From NCBI GenBank assembly GCA_025358645.1, contig JANYIW010000158.1, positions 1-45,998 of the forward strand: 45,998 nt of DNA, written 5' to 3'. Below, piece after piece: positions 25,574 through 33,971 of this stretch (positions are counted from its first letter, which is position 1; each line of letters begins with the position of its first letter). The notes under the pieces are model-generated. The model made no database searches, was not told the DNA's origin, and saw nothing but the letters and a program-made list of their open reading frames with translations. The DNA is from Bacteroidales bacterium. GTDB lineage: Bacteria > Bacteroidota > Bacteroidia > Bacteroidales > VadinHA17. A program made the translations under genes and the position numbers.

Positions 25574-26249
25574 ATGAAAAAGTTAATACTTGTCTTAACC
25601 AGTCTGTTAATAACTCTCTGTATCAGTTCACAGGGAAATAAAAATCTGGCTGAAATGCTTGGATATCCCGGGGATTCTAAACTTCTCATCATTCATGCTG
25701 ATGATATGGGACTGTCTCATTCCGTTAATATGGCATGCATAAGAGCTTTCGAAAATAATGTCATCACATCAGGCAGCATCATGGTGCCCTGTCCATGGGC
25801 TTCTGAAATTATAGAGTATGCAAAAAACCATTCTGGTATGGATGTCGGAATTCATCTGACACTGACAGCGGAATGGGATCTCTATAAATGGGATGGAATT
25901 ACTGCTTCTGACCAGATTCCAAGCCTTCTTGATAAGAACAATTACTTTTATCCGTCAGTAGAAGAACTGGGAAAAGCAGCAAAAAGCATTGAGGCAGAAA
26001 AAGAGCTCAGAGCTCAGATTGATAAAGCAATAGCTTCCGGGGTTCAACCTACTCATGATTGTTCATCTTGCGATTGATAATGATGAAATGCAAGCAATAA
26101 GTAAAGGACACGATGATTATGGCTCAGCTTGGCGCCAGAATGATCTTGATCTGATTTCAAGCACTGAATTCAAAGATTTATTAAAGTCAAACAATATAAT
26201 ACTTATTGGATGGAAACAAATCCGGGATCTCATGAACGCACAGAAATAA
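25574..26249 (+). pseudogene. YdjC/ChbG-type carbohydrate deacetylase, internal deletion and frameshift
   Basis: The N-terminal part starts at the ATG at 25574 with a signal peptide (MKKLILVLTSLLITLCISSQ) and reads through IIHADDMGLSHS and VGIHLTLTAEW, metal-site motifs of YdjC-fold deacetylases, to GVQPTH, where it runs into a stop at 26077. The C-terminal part (HLAIDNDEMQAISKGHDDYG, then WRQNDLDL and IILIGWKQIRDLM) continues in another frame from ~26055 to 26249. In intact relatives about 100 residues with another metal-site segment lie between these pieces. Here they are missing, so the enzyme should be dead. Assembly error is the alternative. Such enzymes deacetylate amino sugars. Confidence 0.8.
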
Positions 26250-26267
26250 AAAAGCTCCCGAAGGAGC
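26248..26267 (-). terminator. Rho-independent terminator (minus strand)
   Basis: On the minus strand GCTCC-TTCG-GGAGC is followed by TTTTTT. The UUCG tetraloop makes this a stable hairpin. It ends the transcript of the gene at 26297-26845 and overlaps the last bases of the broken deacetylase. Confidence 0.88.
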
Positions 26268-26296
26268 CTGTTTAAAATTTATTATTTAAAGGAATG

Positions 26297-26845
26297 TTAT
26301 TTCTTATCATAGACCATATTGGTTTTTACTTCACCACTCTGACCTTGTCTTGTATTTACAACAGTCAGTGTTTTCGCATCTGTTAGTACCCATATTTCAT
26401 TTGACTTCATTGTCCTTGACTCACCATTTATATCCATGGTTCTTGAAGTTTCAATAGTCATTGACTTTCCATCAGCAGACCATGCTGCTATTGATTTGCT
26501 ATCGCCTCTGGGTGATGTGTTAAGGCTCTCTTTTCCATCGAGAGTGTACTTCATTGTCGTTGTGGAGGGTTGTCCATCCTGACCAGTCCTGGTTCTGACC
26601 ACTGTAAGAAGATTGGCTTCCTGTGTAGCAACAAAATTTCCGCCACCCATTCTCATGCCATTACCCTGACCACCCTGAGGTTGGGTACTTTTCCCGGCAT
26701 TTAAGGTCCAGTTACCTGAAAAATTTGTTTTACCAGCCTGAGCAACGGTCATTACCGGAGCAATAAGTCCCAGCATAAGTGTCAGTGATATTAACCTCAG
26801 AAAATCAAAGCCGTTAACATGAAATTCCTTAATGTTTCTTTTCAT
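26297..26845 (-). CDS. Small secreted beta-rich protein of unknown function
   Basis: A 182-residue protein. An N-terminal signal (FLRLISLTLMLGLIAPVMTVAQ, about 20 residues, cleavage near VAQA) is preceded by ~15 polar residues. The mature part has FSGNWTLNAGKS, then repeated beta strands with the pattern TMKYTLDGKES and SADGKSMTIETSRTMDINGE, which suggests a small beta-barrel or lipocalin-like fold. A Gly/Met-rich stretch lies near residue 60. I cannot name a function. Monocistronic, with a clear terminator. Confidence 0.75.
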   Translation of the reverse strand: MKRNIKEFHVNGFDFLRLISLTLMLGLIAPVMTVAQAGKTNFSGNWTLNAGKSTQPQGGQGNGMRMGGGNFVATQEANLLTVVRTRTGQDGQPSTTTMKYTLDGKESLNTSPRGDSKSIAAWSADGKSMTIETSRTMDINGESRTMKSNEIWVLTDAKTLTVVNTRQGQSGEVKTNMVYDKK

Positions 26846-26932
26846 TTTCTTTCGTTATTTAAGTGAGTTGATAAATATTAGACAACGATTCAAAGGTAAA
26901 TATTCCACAAAATATGAATAAAAAGTCTGAAA

Positions 26933-27895
26933 TTATTTAGTCAGAGTATAAAATTCGTATTTGATCGACCATTTGATTTCTTTTCCGGGTTCCACTTTAA
27001 TTTTTATATAAGGTTCGGGGCAAAGAGTAGTTGAACAGGCCCAGAATGCCAGTTTAAGAAATGGCTGATCACATGTAATCTTCACTCCTGCACCTGTTAT
27101 ACGATTTTCGATCGTGATTTCATAATCAGCTGCACTAAGGCCAAATCCTTCTAAAGAAAAACACTCTGCCTCTTCTCCGTTCCCTATTGTCCTAAGAAAC
27201 GATATCTGATTGCCTTGAATTTCAGCCAATTCTCCAAATCCTATTCCGTTTCCTTTCAAATTAAACGGTAGTTTCACAACAAGTCCAGGTCCAATAGGAT
27301 GCTTGTCGATTACAAAGAAATTATGATCGTAAACATTCGTTTCAATTGTATCTTTACCTGTATTTTTTAGAGTATGATAAAGAACCAGTTCAGGTTTATC
27401 TTTCGTCAGACTGACAGTTTTTTCATAATGGTAAGAGTAAGCCTTATCGTTCAGATCATGTATAAACAATACCTGATCGGCTTTCTTTTTAACAGTCCAT
27501 TTTCCAGGATTTATTAACTTGTAGATTCTACTGAATTCATATGGCTTATCATCTTGCTTATAGACTGCTCCAACTCCTATTTTAATAAAGCTGCCTCCGG
27601 GTTTTATTTCTGAATAGTCCAAAGGTGCGAATTCTTCCACCGGCCCCATTATTACATCATGTATCTCGCGGCTGTATTTACTAAACCACTGACCGAAATA
27701 GTTATGACCATTGTACTCAAGACTGGATATATTTCCTGACCAATCGAAACGAGTTCCCTGGTAATATCCTTTATTTGCATCGGGAAGGAGGATCGTGGCA
27801 TGGATTAATCCATTGCTGATCTCTGTTTGCGGAAATTTTGTAAATGACATTGCTATAAGAGTTAATCCAGACAATATATAACAGATCCTTTTCAT
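26933..27895 (-). CDS. Secreted aldose-epimerase-like (galactose mutarotase fold) protein
   Basis: A 320-residue protein with signal peptide (MKRICYILSGLTLIAMSF). The beta-rich body resembles the galactose mutarotase superfamily: GTRFDWSGNISSLEYNGHNY near residue 47, YEKTVSLTKDKPELVLYHTL near 157 and ETNVYDHNFFVID near 185. The His in YDHNFF lies where the catalytic His falls in epimerases. The reaction is not proven; a carbohydrate-binding role is also possible. It stands next to the broken deacetylase region, which may point to former carbohydrate work at this locus. Confidence 0.7.
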   Translation of the reverse strand: MKRICYILSGLTLIAMSFTKFPQTEISNGLIHATILLPDANKGYYQGTRFDWSGNISSLEYNGHNYFGQWFSKYSREIHDVIMGPVEEFAPLDYSEIKPGGSFIKIGVGAVYKQDDKPYEFSRIYKLINPGKWTVKKKADQVLFIHDLNDKAYSYHYEKTVSLTKDKPELVLYHTLKNTGKDTIETNVYDHNFFVIDKHPIGPGLVVKLPFNLKGNGIGFGELAEIQGNQISFLRTIGNGEEAECFSLEGFGLSAADYEITIENRITGAGVKITCDQPFLKLAFWACSTTLCPEPYIKIKVEPGKEIKWSIKYEFYTLTK

Positions 27896-28048
27896 ATCCT
27901 AAGGTTTATTAATCAATAATTAGCGCCTGATCAAATCAAACAGGAGTACAGGCAGGTTCAATTGTGGCTTTGGGTTTAGCAAGGGTTGTGAAATCTGCAA
28001 ATGCAGGTGACAGATGGATCTTGAGGACTCGTGTAGGAACAATAGTAA

Positions 28049-28080
28049 AAAAGGCTGTCTCATTTATGAGGCAGCCTTTT
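28049..28080 (-). terminator. Hairpin terminator AAAAGGCTG...CAGCCTTTT
   Basis: A 14-bp stem (28049-28062 with 28067-28080, one G-T pair) with a 4-nt loop. T-runs on both strands make it bidirectional. It ends the PepSY-like gene transcript. The core GGCTGTCTCA is also found in the terminator near 36853. Confidence 0.9.
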
Positions 28081-28108
28081 AAATTTTTAAATTAGTTCCT
28101 GTTTAATA

Positions 28109-28429
28109 TTATTTCTTAACAGGAGGTTTAGTTGCTGGTTTCGGGCCCGTCTTAGGCATCCCGGCTTTTGCTTCCATTTTTTTCAGGAATTTTCCTGTAT
28201 TATCATAACTGAGAGTCTCCTGCATGGTTCCTTTTGCGATAACAACCTCATATGTCACAACATTGTTTTCAACAACTTTTGTTGCATCCTTTATTGTAAA
28301 ACCAACATAGTCTTTAGCAACATTGTCAGTAATAGACTTCTGAAGGTCTGCAACTTTTACAGGTGTACGTTGAGCATTAACAACTAAAGCTCCCATCACC
28401 AATACCATAACGAATAATAACTTTTTCAT
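28109..28429 (-). CDS. PepSY-like small periplasmic protein
   Basis: A 106-residue protein with a signal peptide (MKKLLFVMVLVMGALVVNAQ). The core YVGFTIKDATKVVENN and YEVVIAKGTMQETLSYD, with final strand GKFLKK, fits the PepSY-like domain of Bacteroidota. The last ~20 residues are Lys/Pro-rich (GPKPATKPPVKK). Such proteins bind or inhibit envelope partners and often lie beside two-component systems, as here: the kinase gene is 116 bp away on the same strand, so it may be a target or feedback partner of that system. Confidence 0.75.
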   Translation of the reverse strand: MKKLLFVMVLVMGALVVNAQRTPVKVADLQKSITDNVAKDYVGFTIKDATKVVENNVVTYEVVIAKGTMQETLSYDNTGKFLKKMEAKAGMPKTGPKPATKPPVKK

Positions 28430-28545
28430 ATTTAATAATTTAATTGGTTTGATAGTACAATAGTATTGCGGGATTCTGAAGACGATCTGAAGTTGGAGTT
28501 TTTTAACAAAAGTTTAAGAAAAAACAATAATGCCGGGAAGCAATT

Positions 28546-29811
28546 TCATCGATACCGGAGCTTTAGTTCATGAAGGTTATCCTTGCAGGTATAGGTGATA
28601 AGCATTCCATAACTCTCTGCAATTTTCCTGACTATTGATAAGCCCAGACCTACTGATTGAGGGTTTTCACTGTTTTTATGAAACCTTTTGAAGAGATCCT
28701 CGGGTTTAATGGTCATGGGTAACCCAGTATTGGTCAATGTAAGAAACATATTATCAATATGACATTTGATGAATCCACCATCGATGTTAAACCTTACCGC
28801 GTTGCTGAGAAGATTTGAAATCAGTACTTCTGCAAGTACCTCATTCATTTCAACTGAAGCATCATCCTTGCCATCTACAGAGATCCGCATCTTCTTCAAC
28901 TCCATGATTTCTTTATAATTCTCAAGACCATTTTCAACAATCCGTTTCAAAGAGACCAACTTCTTTTCATGAAAAACCTGATTTTCGATTTTGGAAATAA
29001 GAAGCAATCCCTGGTTAAGCTTAAGTAATCTGGTTGTAGCTTCATTGATAGATTTAACGAGGTTGATGCTATCCTTCTTAAGGTTTTTTTGTTGCATAAG
29101 AAGATCTGTCTTGGAACGGATAACTGCAAGAGGGGTCTGTATCTCATGACTTGCATTTTCACTGAATTCTTTCAGATTAAGATAATCATTCCTCATTTTA
29201 CGGGTCATGTTGTCAAAGATCTCATTAAGCTGGTTGAACTCATTTATATCTGTTTCAGGCAAATTCAATGGTGTATCAGATTGTATATCAAACCTTCCGG
29301 CTATTTTAACCGAATCGTAAAACGGCCTCCAAAGGTTCCTTGCAATAAGGTAATTGATTAGTATTGATATAAGCAGAAGTGAAAAAAACATGAAAAACAA
29401 ATAAATACCAATGTCCTTCAATAGTTCATTTTTTTCGCGTATAGTCCGGAAAATAGTAATTACGAAACCTTTCTTTTGATTAGTGTTACCCGAATAAAAA
29501 ATGTACCTGCATGGCATAAATGAATCAGTTTTCGGATCATAAATATCCGTATCCTTAATCGCCTGATAATTACGTAAATGGTAGTTCATTAGTTTAACTT
29601 CAATCTGATGACCTAATGCGGCTTCAAAATCCGGAATAGTATCTGACTGTTTTATCTGATCCTCTATTATTGTCTTCTCAGTTATCAGACTGTCATCCAT
29701 CTGTTTATATATAACTTTCTTAATTGTTAAATATAACAATGCGCCTCCTGCAACCATTACCAGAAGAGAAAGAGGCAAATAGTAAAACGCACTTTTAGTT
29801 AATAATTTCAA
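28546..29811 (-). CDS. Membrane sensor histidine kinase (class I)
   Basis: A 421-residue kinase. Membrane helices at ~11-31 and ~134-157 flank a ~100-residue periplasmic sensor of no known family. A short HAMP-like linker leads to HisKA with His222 (ENASHEIQTPLAVI), where Gln replaces the usual Arg after HEI. HATPase_c has NLLSNAVRF and GLGLSIVRK. No receiver is fused. Its ATG overlaps the regulator stop (ATGA), so kinase and regulator are translated together and form a pair. Confidence 0.93.
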   Translation of the reverse strand: MKLLTKSAFYYLPLSLLVMVAGGALLYLTIKKVIYKQMDDSLITEKTIIEDQIKQSDTIPDFEAALGHQIEVKLMNYHLRNYQAIKDTDIYDPKTDSFMPCRYIFYSGNTNQKKGFVITIFRTIREKNELLKDIGIYLFFMFFSLLLISILINYLIARNLWRPFYDSVKIAGRFDIQSDTPLNLPETDINEFNQLNEIFDNMTRKMRNDYLNLKEFSENASHEIQTPLAVIRSKTDLLMQQKNLKKDSINLVKSINEATTRLLKLNQGLLLISKIENQVFHEKKLVSLKRIVENGLENYKEIMELKKMRISVDGKDDASVEMNEVLAEVLISNLLSNAVRFNIDGGFIKCHIDNMFLTLTNTGLPMTIKPEDLFKRFHKNSENPQSVGLGLSIVRKIAESYGMLITYTCKDNLHELKLRYR

Positions 29812-30485
29812 ATATCGATGAATTTATATCCAAAACCGTAAATACACTTGATATAGTTACTGCCCTCAGCAGCTACAATCTTTTTACGCAGGTTCTTAAC
29901 ATGCGTATAAACAAAATCAAAGGAATCGGTAAGTATAACATTGTCTCCCCACAGATGTTCAACAATTGATTCCTTTGTTATAATTCTGTTCCTGTTAGCC
30001 ATAAAGAACAATAAAAGATCATATTCTTTTTTTGTAAGAATTAATAACTTCTCATTCACGTAAACCTGATTGTCTTCAGTATTTATCCTGATCTCATTAA
30101 AAGTTATTTCATTCAGACCGAGAAAATTGTTTCGTCTGTATATTGAATTGATCCGTGCATTGAGTTCGGCAAAGTGAAATGGTTTTGTGAGATAATCATC
30201 CGCTCCTATGTTTAAACCAACTAGTTTATCATCAAGAGAGCTTTTCGCAGAAAGTATCAGAATTCCACCGGTTAACCTGTTAGCCTTCATCTCCCGGATT
30301 AAATCCAGTCCGGTACCATCCGGGAGACCAATGTCAAGAATAATACAGTCATATTTATTAATAGCAACCTTTTGTGTTGCATCAGTGAAAGTCAATGCAA
30401 CTTCACAGATATGGCCCTCCATCTTAAGGTAATCATAAATGGATCGGCTTAAAGACCGGTCATCTTCAACAATCAATAGTTTCAC
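29808..30485 (-). CDS. OmpR-family response regulator
   Basis: A 225-residue regulator. The receiver has acidic residues D8/D9 (VEDD), acceptor Asp51 (LDIGLPDG) and Lys in LTKPFHF near 100. The C-terminal winged helix (~130-225) has LLILTKKEYDLLLFF and NLRKKI...IYGFGYKF, typical of OmpR DNA-binding domains. It is the first gene of the pair with the downstream kinase. The 56 bp upstream, before the heptamer array, is the only room for a promoter. The PepSY-like gene is a likely target. Confidence 0.94.
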   Translation of the reverse strand: MKLLIVEDDRSLSRSIYDYLKMEGHICEVALTFTDATQKVAINKYDCIILDIGLPDGTGLDLIREMKANRLTGGILILSAKSSLDDKLVGLNIGADDYLTKPFHFAELNARINSIYRRNNFLGLNEITFNEIRINTEDNQVYVNEKLLILTKKEYDLLLFFMANRNRIITKESIVEHLWGDNVILTDSFDFVYTHVKNLRKKIVAAEGSNYIKCIYGFGYKFIDI

Positions 30486-30542
30486 ATCAATAGAATAAAA
30501 TGTAAAAATACGACAATCTGATAATTATTGAGAAAAAGTTCA

Positions 30543-30640
30543 CCTCATACCTCATACCTCATACCTCATACCTCATACCTCATACCTCATACCTCATACC
30601 TCATACCTCATACCTCATCCCTCATCCCTCATGCCTCATA
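30543..30640. repeat. 14-unit heptamer array (CCTCATA; TATGAGG on minus)
   Basis: Fourteen 7-bp units run without a gap: ten CCTCATA, two CCTCATC, one CCTCATG and a last CCTCATA. On the minus strand, which is the transcribed one, it reads TATGAGG repeats. The stop codon of the Mo-hydroxylase subunit (30636-30638) lies within the last unit, so the array starts exactly at the gene end. Variant units cluster at that side. Confidence 0.95.
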
Positions 30641-32789
30641 CCTTCTTCAATGCTTCCAATACCCGTGCCGGCGTCATAGGCAATCTGAATAACCTGGCTC
30701 CTGTTGCATCGAAAATTGCATTGGCTATTACAGCGCCAATAGCAATAATAGCAGGTTCTCCTCCTCCCTGTGGTGGTTTATCTTTCCTTTCGAGGATAAC
30801 TGTATCGATTTTAGGCAGCCATGAGAAACGAGGTATAGTATAAGAATCGAAACCACGGTTTTGTATATTTCCTCCCTCAAATAAAACCTCTTCAGTTAGG
30901 GTATAACCGAGACCCATCATTATACAACCCTCCATCTGGATAATTGCGCCTTCAGGATTAACACACAGGCCCATATCCTGAGCACAGGCAATTCTGATTA
31001 CCTGAACTTTTCCGGTATTTTTATCAACTTTCACCTCAGCCATATGTGCTACCCATGATCCGGCATCAGTGCCAAGTGCAATGCCAATACCTCTCCCACC
31101 TGGAGATTTGCCCGGCTTGTAACCGAACTTATCGGCAACTGCTTTCAAGCAGGCAATCAGCTTCTCATCCTTCAGGTTTTTCAAACGAAATTCAAGTGGA
31201 TCAATCCCGGCAGCCGTTGCCATAATGTCGATCTGTACCTCCCTGGCAAAAGTATTTGTATTGTTATTTGGAGCGCGCCATGCTCCTGTACCAAATGGAT
31301 GAATGGGTGCGCCACCACTTTTCTGACTATAATGGGTGGTCTTGGAATTCGGAACATCATATAAGGTATCAGAGCCTCTGGTACCGGAATAATACAAATT
31401 ATAGTCCCAGAACTTAATGAGACCTGACTTATCTATCCCTGATTTTATTTTAACAACTCCGGCAGGATGGAATGTATCGAGGAAAAATTCTTCGTTACGG
31501 GTCCAAACCAACATAACCGGCTTTCCGGTAAGTTTTGCAAGTTTCGCTGCTTCAATTCCCTGTTGGGCTTCCCCTTTGCCACCGAATCCACCACCGACAA
31601 AAGGCACTATAACCCTTACCTTTTCAACCGGGAAACCGAGTTCGCGTACTATGCCGTCCCTCAGACCGAATGGCGATTGGGTAGAAGCCCACACTGTCAT
31701 TTTATCACCTTCGAGCCGGGCAAGGGCAGTATGTGTTTCTATAGCAGTATGTGCAAGATAAGGATCATGAAACTCAGAATCAAAAACTTTATCGGAAACC
31801 TGACGTCCGGATTCGATGTCTCCATTCGACCTGACTACATTCACACTAGAATCAGCTTTCAGCATCCATTCAAAGATTGTCTTATCATTAACAGGTATCT
31901 CATCGAATGAATATTCAGCCTTTATTTTAGCTATGGCCTCATCAGCTCTGTCGTGATTTTCATTAATGACAGCAATCAGGTCGCCATCCCTTACAACTTT
32001 GGTACCTGCAATCTTCTCTGCCGCTGAATAATCAACAGACTTCAACTTTGCTCCATGGGAAGGGCGACGTAATATTCGTGCAAAAACCATTCCCGGAAGT
32101 TTTATGTCACCGGTATATTTTGCCTCACCTGTTACTTTAATGATAGCATCACTATGATTATATGATTTGCCTACATAATTAAATTTTGTGTAATCCTCTA
32201 CCGGAGGTTTAACATCGAGGAATTTTTCAATTCTTTTACCTTTTGTCAACTGTGCATAGCTTACCGAACTCTTTGGATTTTTAGTATCGGTGATCATTCC
32301 GTCCTTTACATCCAGTTGTGCAACGGGTACCCCCAGTTGTGCTGATGCAATACCCAACAGTACGCCTCTCGCCTCTGCAGCAGCAACTCTCATGTAAGGT
32401 CCAAAAACCCTTGTACTCAATGATCCCCATGTACCCTGATCATAGGGACAGAGATCGGTATCACCCATTACCATTTTTACCTTTTCAAGGGGTACATTAA
32501 GTTCATCAGCCATCATCTGAGGCAGGGAAGTAATAATTCCCTGACCCATTTCGATCTTTCCGGTGAAACAAGTGACGGTTCCATCTTCGGCTATCCTGAG
32601 GAAAGCATTATAATCTTTTGGCAGACTTTTGGATTGCCGGGCCTGTTGTCCTGTAAGATCAAGAGCATTCCATGGCCTGAAAAAAATAAAGATCCCTCCT
32701 CCAAGTATTTTGAAAAAGTCTCTTCTCTCCATTCCATGGTTTTTATCAGTCCTCAATTCAGCCAGATTATTTGTTGTCTCTTTTTTCAT
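30636..32789 (-). CDS. Xanthine-dehydrogenase-family molybdenum-binding subunit, Tat-exported
   Basis: A 717-residue Mo-hydroxylase subunit of the isoquinoline 1-oxidoreductase beta type. Near residue 22 it has a twin-arginine signal (RRDFFKILGG with a hydrophobic stretch after). Mo-pterin elements are present: GKIEMGQGI, VPFVGGGFGGKGE near 400, and GGGEPAI near 680, where the Glu is the expected catalytic base. It oxidises a heterocycle or aldehyde with water as oxygen source; the substrate is unknown. The 2Fe-2S subunit gene ends 2 bp upstream. No FAD subunit is present, so electrons likely pass to a periplasmic carrier. Confidence 0.93.
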   Translation of the reverse strand: MKKETTNNLAELRTDKNHGMERRDFFKILGGGIFIFFRPWNALDLTGQQARQSKSLPKDYNAFLRIAEDGTVTCFTGKIEMGQGIITSLPQMMADELNVPLEKVKMVMGDTDLCPYDQGTWGSLSTRVFGPYMRVAAAEARGVLLGIASAQLGVPVAQLDVKDGMITDTKNPKSSVSYAQLTKGKRIEKFLDVKPPVEDYTKFNYVGKSYNHSDAIIKVTGEAKYTGDIKLPGMVFARILRRPSHGAKLKSVDYSAAEKIAGTKVVRDGDLIAVINENHDRADEAIAKIKAEYSFDEIPVNDKTIFEWMLKADSSVNVVRSNGDIESGRQVSDKVFDSEFHDPYLAHTAIETHTALARLEGDKMTVWASTQSPFGLRDGIVRELGFPVEKVRVIVPFVGGGFGGKGEAQQGIEAAKLAKLTGKPVMLVWTRNEEFFLDTFHPAGVVKIKSGIDKSGLIKFWDYNLYYSGTRGSDTLYDVPNSKTTHYSQKSGGAPIHPFGTGAWRAPNNNTNTFAREVQIDIMATAAGIDPLEFRLKNLKDEKLIACLKAVADKFGYKPGKSPGGRGIGIALGTDAGSWVAHMAEVKVDKNTGKVQVIRIACAQDMGLCVNPEGAIIQMEGCIMMGLGYTLTEEVLFEGGNIQNRGFDSYTIPRFSWLPKIDTVILERKDKPPQGGGEPAIIAIGAVIANAIFDATGARLFRLPMTPARVLEALKKV

Positions 32790-32791
32790 GA

Positions 32792-33268
32792 TTACTTCCC
32801 TCCTTTCATTTCTTTAGAAGCAGTTTGAACAGCCTCAACGATACGTAAATGTGCTGCGCACCGACAGAGGTTGTTTTCCATACCATCATTTATTTCCTGA
32901 GTTGTTGGTAAAGGATTTTTTAATAACAGACCAGTGGCATTCATAATCATCCCTGGAGTACAGAATCCGCATTGCAAAGCATCATGCCCGACAAATGCTT
33001 TCTGAACAGGATGCAGTTTCCCATTTGTTGCAAGACCTTCGATAGTAACCACATTCTTGCCGGCCACATCACCTACCGACAACTGGCAAGACCTTACAGG
33101 TTCATTATCAATAAGAACAGTACAGGCTCCACAGAATCCCATTCCGCAACCAAATTTTGTTCCGGTCAGTCCAAAATGATTTCTTAAGACCCACAAAAGA
33201 GTCTGGGTAGGATCAATCGTAGCTTCGGTTTTCTTTCCGTTTAACTGAAATTTAATTGTCTCTTCCAT
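32792..33268 (-). CDS. 2Fe-2S subunit of molybdenum hydroxylase
   Basis: A 158-residue two-cluster ferredoxin subunit. The plant-type cluster uses Cys41, 46, 49 and 61 (CGMGFCGAC), and the second uses Cys100, 103, 135 and 137 (CGFCTPGM and CRC). Both are complete. It carries electrons from the Mo site to the acceptor. No signal peptide is present, so it probably leaves the cell together with the Tat-targeted large subunit. It sits between the MocA-like gene (2 bp) and the Mo subunit (2 bp) in a tight operon. Confidence 0.95.
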   Translation of the reverse strand: MEETIKFQLNGKKTEATIDPTQTLLWVLRNHFGLTGTKFGCGMGFCGACTVLIDNEPVRSCQLSVGDVAGKNVVTIEGLATNGKLHPVQKAFVGHDALQCGFCTPGMIMNATGLLLKNPLPTTQEINDGMENNLCRCAAHLRIVEAVQTASKEMKGGK

Positions 33269-33270
33269 AA

Positions 33271-33885
33271 TTATTGAATTAGATTAATTCCTTTTTTGTA
33301 TTCCTCATAAGTATCAAAATCCCTCAGGATTCCTTCTTCGTCTGTATCAACTTCCAGAACATCATCCGAAAACTTATCTGCCAATGAACGTAATCCTTTA
33401 ACCGGACTGAGTTTTTCAATTTCGTCTTTGTATCTTCCGGCAATAAGAATGGGATGCCCTCGTCTATTCTTAAAAACAGGAATTGCAATCCCTTTTTCTG
33501 ATGATAAATATGCATCAATTACAGCATTAATTGCATTCGGATTTATCAACGGCTGATCACCCTGAAAAACCAGAACTGCATCATACCCGGAAGGCAGATT
33601 TCTGAATCCGCACTTTACTGACGACAACATTCCTTCCTTATAATTATCATTATAACAATATCTTACATTATATTTCTCTATTAACTTAGCTATTTTGTCT
33701 CTTTCTGACCCCAGAACAACCATTGTTTTTTCAATCTTTGATTTAGTAACATTGGAAATAACATTTTCAATCATTGTACTTCCATTAAATGTGAGTAACA
33801 TTTTAGGAAAACCCATCCTTCTGGACTCACCAGCTGCAAGAATGATAGCCCATATTTCGCCCGCAACCCTATTTATCCCCTCCAT
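33271..33885 (-). CDS. Molybdenum cofactor cytidylyltransferase (MocA-like)
   Basis: A 204-residue nucleotidyltransferase. The N-terminal loop AIILAAGESRRMGFPKMLL binds the nucleotide, and VFQGDQPLI near 108 supplies the metal-binding Asp. The branch is MocA/MobA-like; it forms the cytosine (or guanine) dinucleotide form of the Mo cofactor for the hydroxylase downstream. Operon position fully supports this. CTP or GTP preference is not readable with confidence. Confidence 0.88.
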   Translation of the reverse strand: MEGINRVAGEIWAIILAAGESRRMGFPKMLLTFNGSTMIENVISNVTKSKIEKTMVVLGSERDKIAKLIEKYNVRYCYNDNYKEGMLSSVKCGFRNLPSGYDAVLVFQGDQPLINPNAINAVIDAYLSSEKGIAIPVFKNRRGHPILIAGRYKDEIEKLSPVKGLRSLADKFSDDVLEVDTDEEGILRDFDTYEEYKKGINLIQ

Positions 33886-33924
33886 CTTTTATCTGCTACT
33901 TACTTCTTACTACTTACTTCACAC

Positions 33925-33971
33925 GCCTCACGCCTCACCTCACACCTCCCACTTCACGCCTCACGCCTCAC
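33925..33971. repeat. Degenerate heptamer array (GCCTCAC; GTGAGGC on minus)
   Basis: Exact GCCTCAC units lie at 33925, 33932, 33958 and 33965, with decayed CTCAC-rich units between and a simpler CTTACTA-like tract to 33897. The XdhC-like stop (33961-33963) lies within the array. The transcribed strand shares the TGAGG core and 7-bp period with the array at 30543. Confidence 0.75.

Noticed and set aside
30543-30640. Heptamer array as a CRISPR
   Set aside because: Seven-bp units without spacers; no cas genes nearby.
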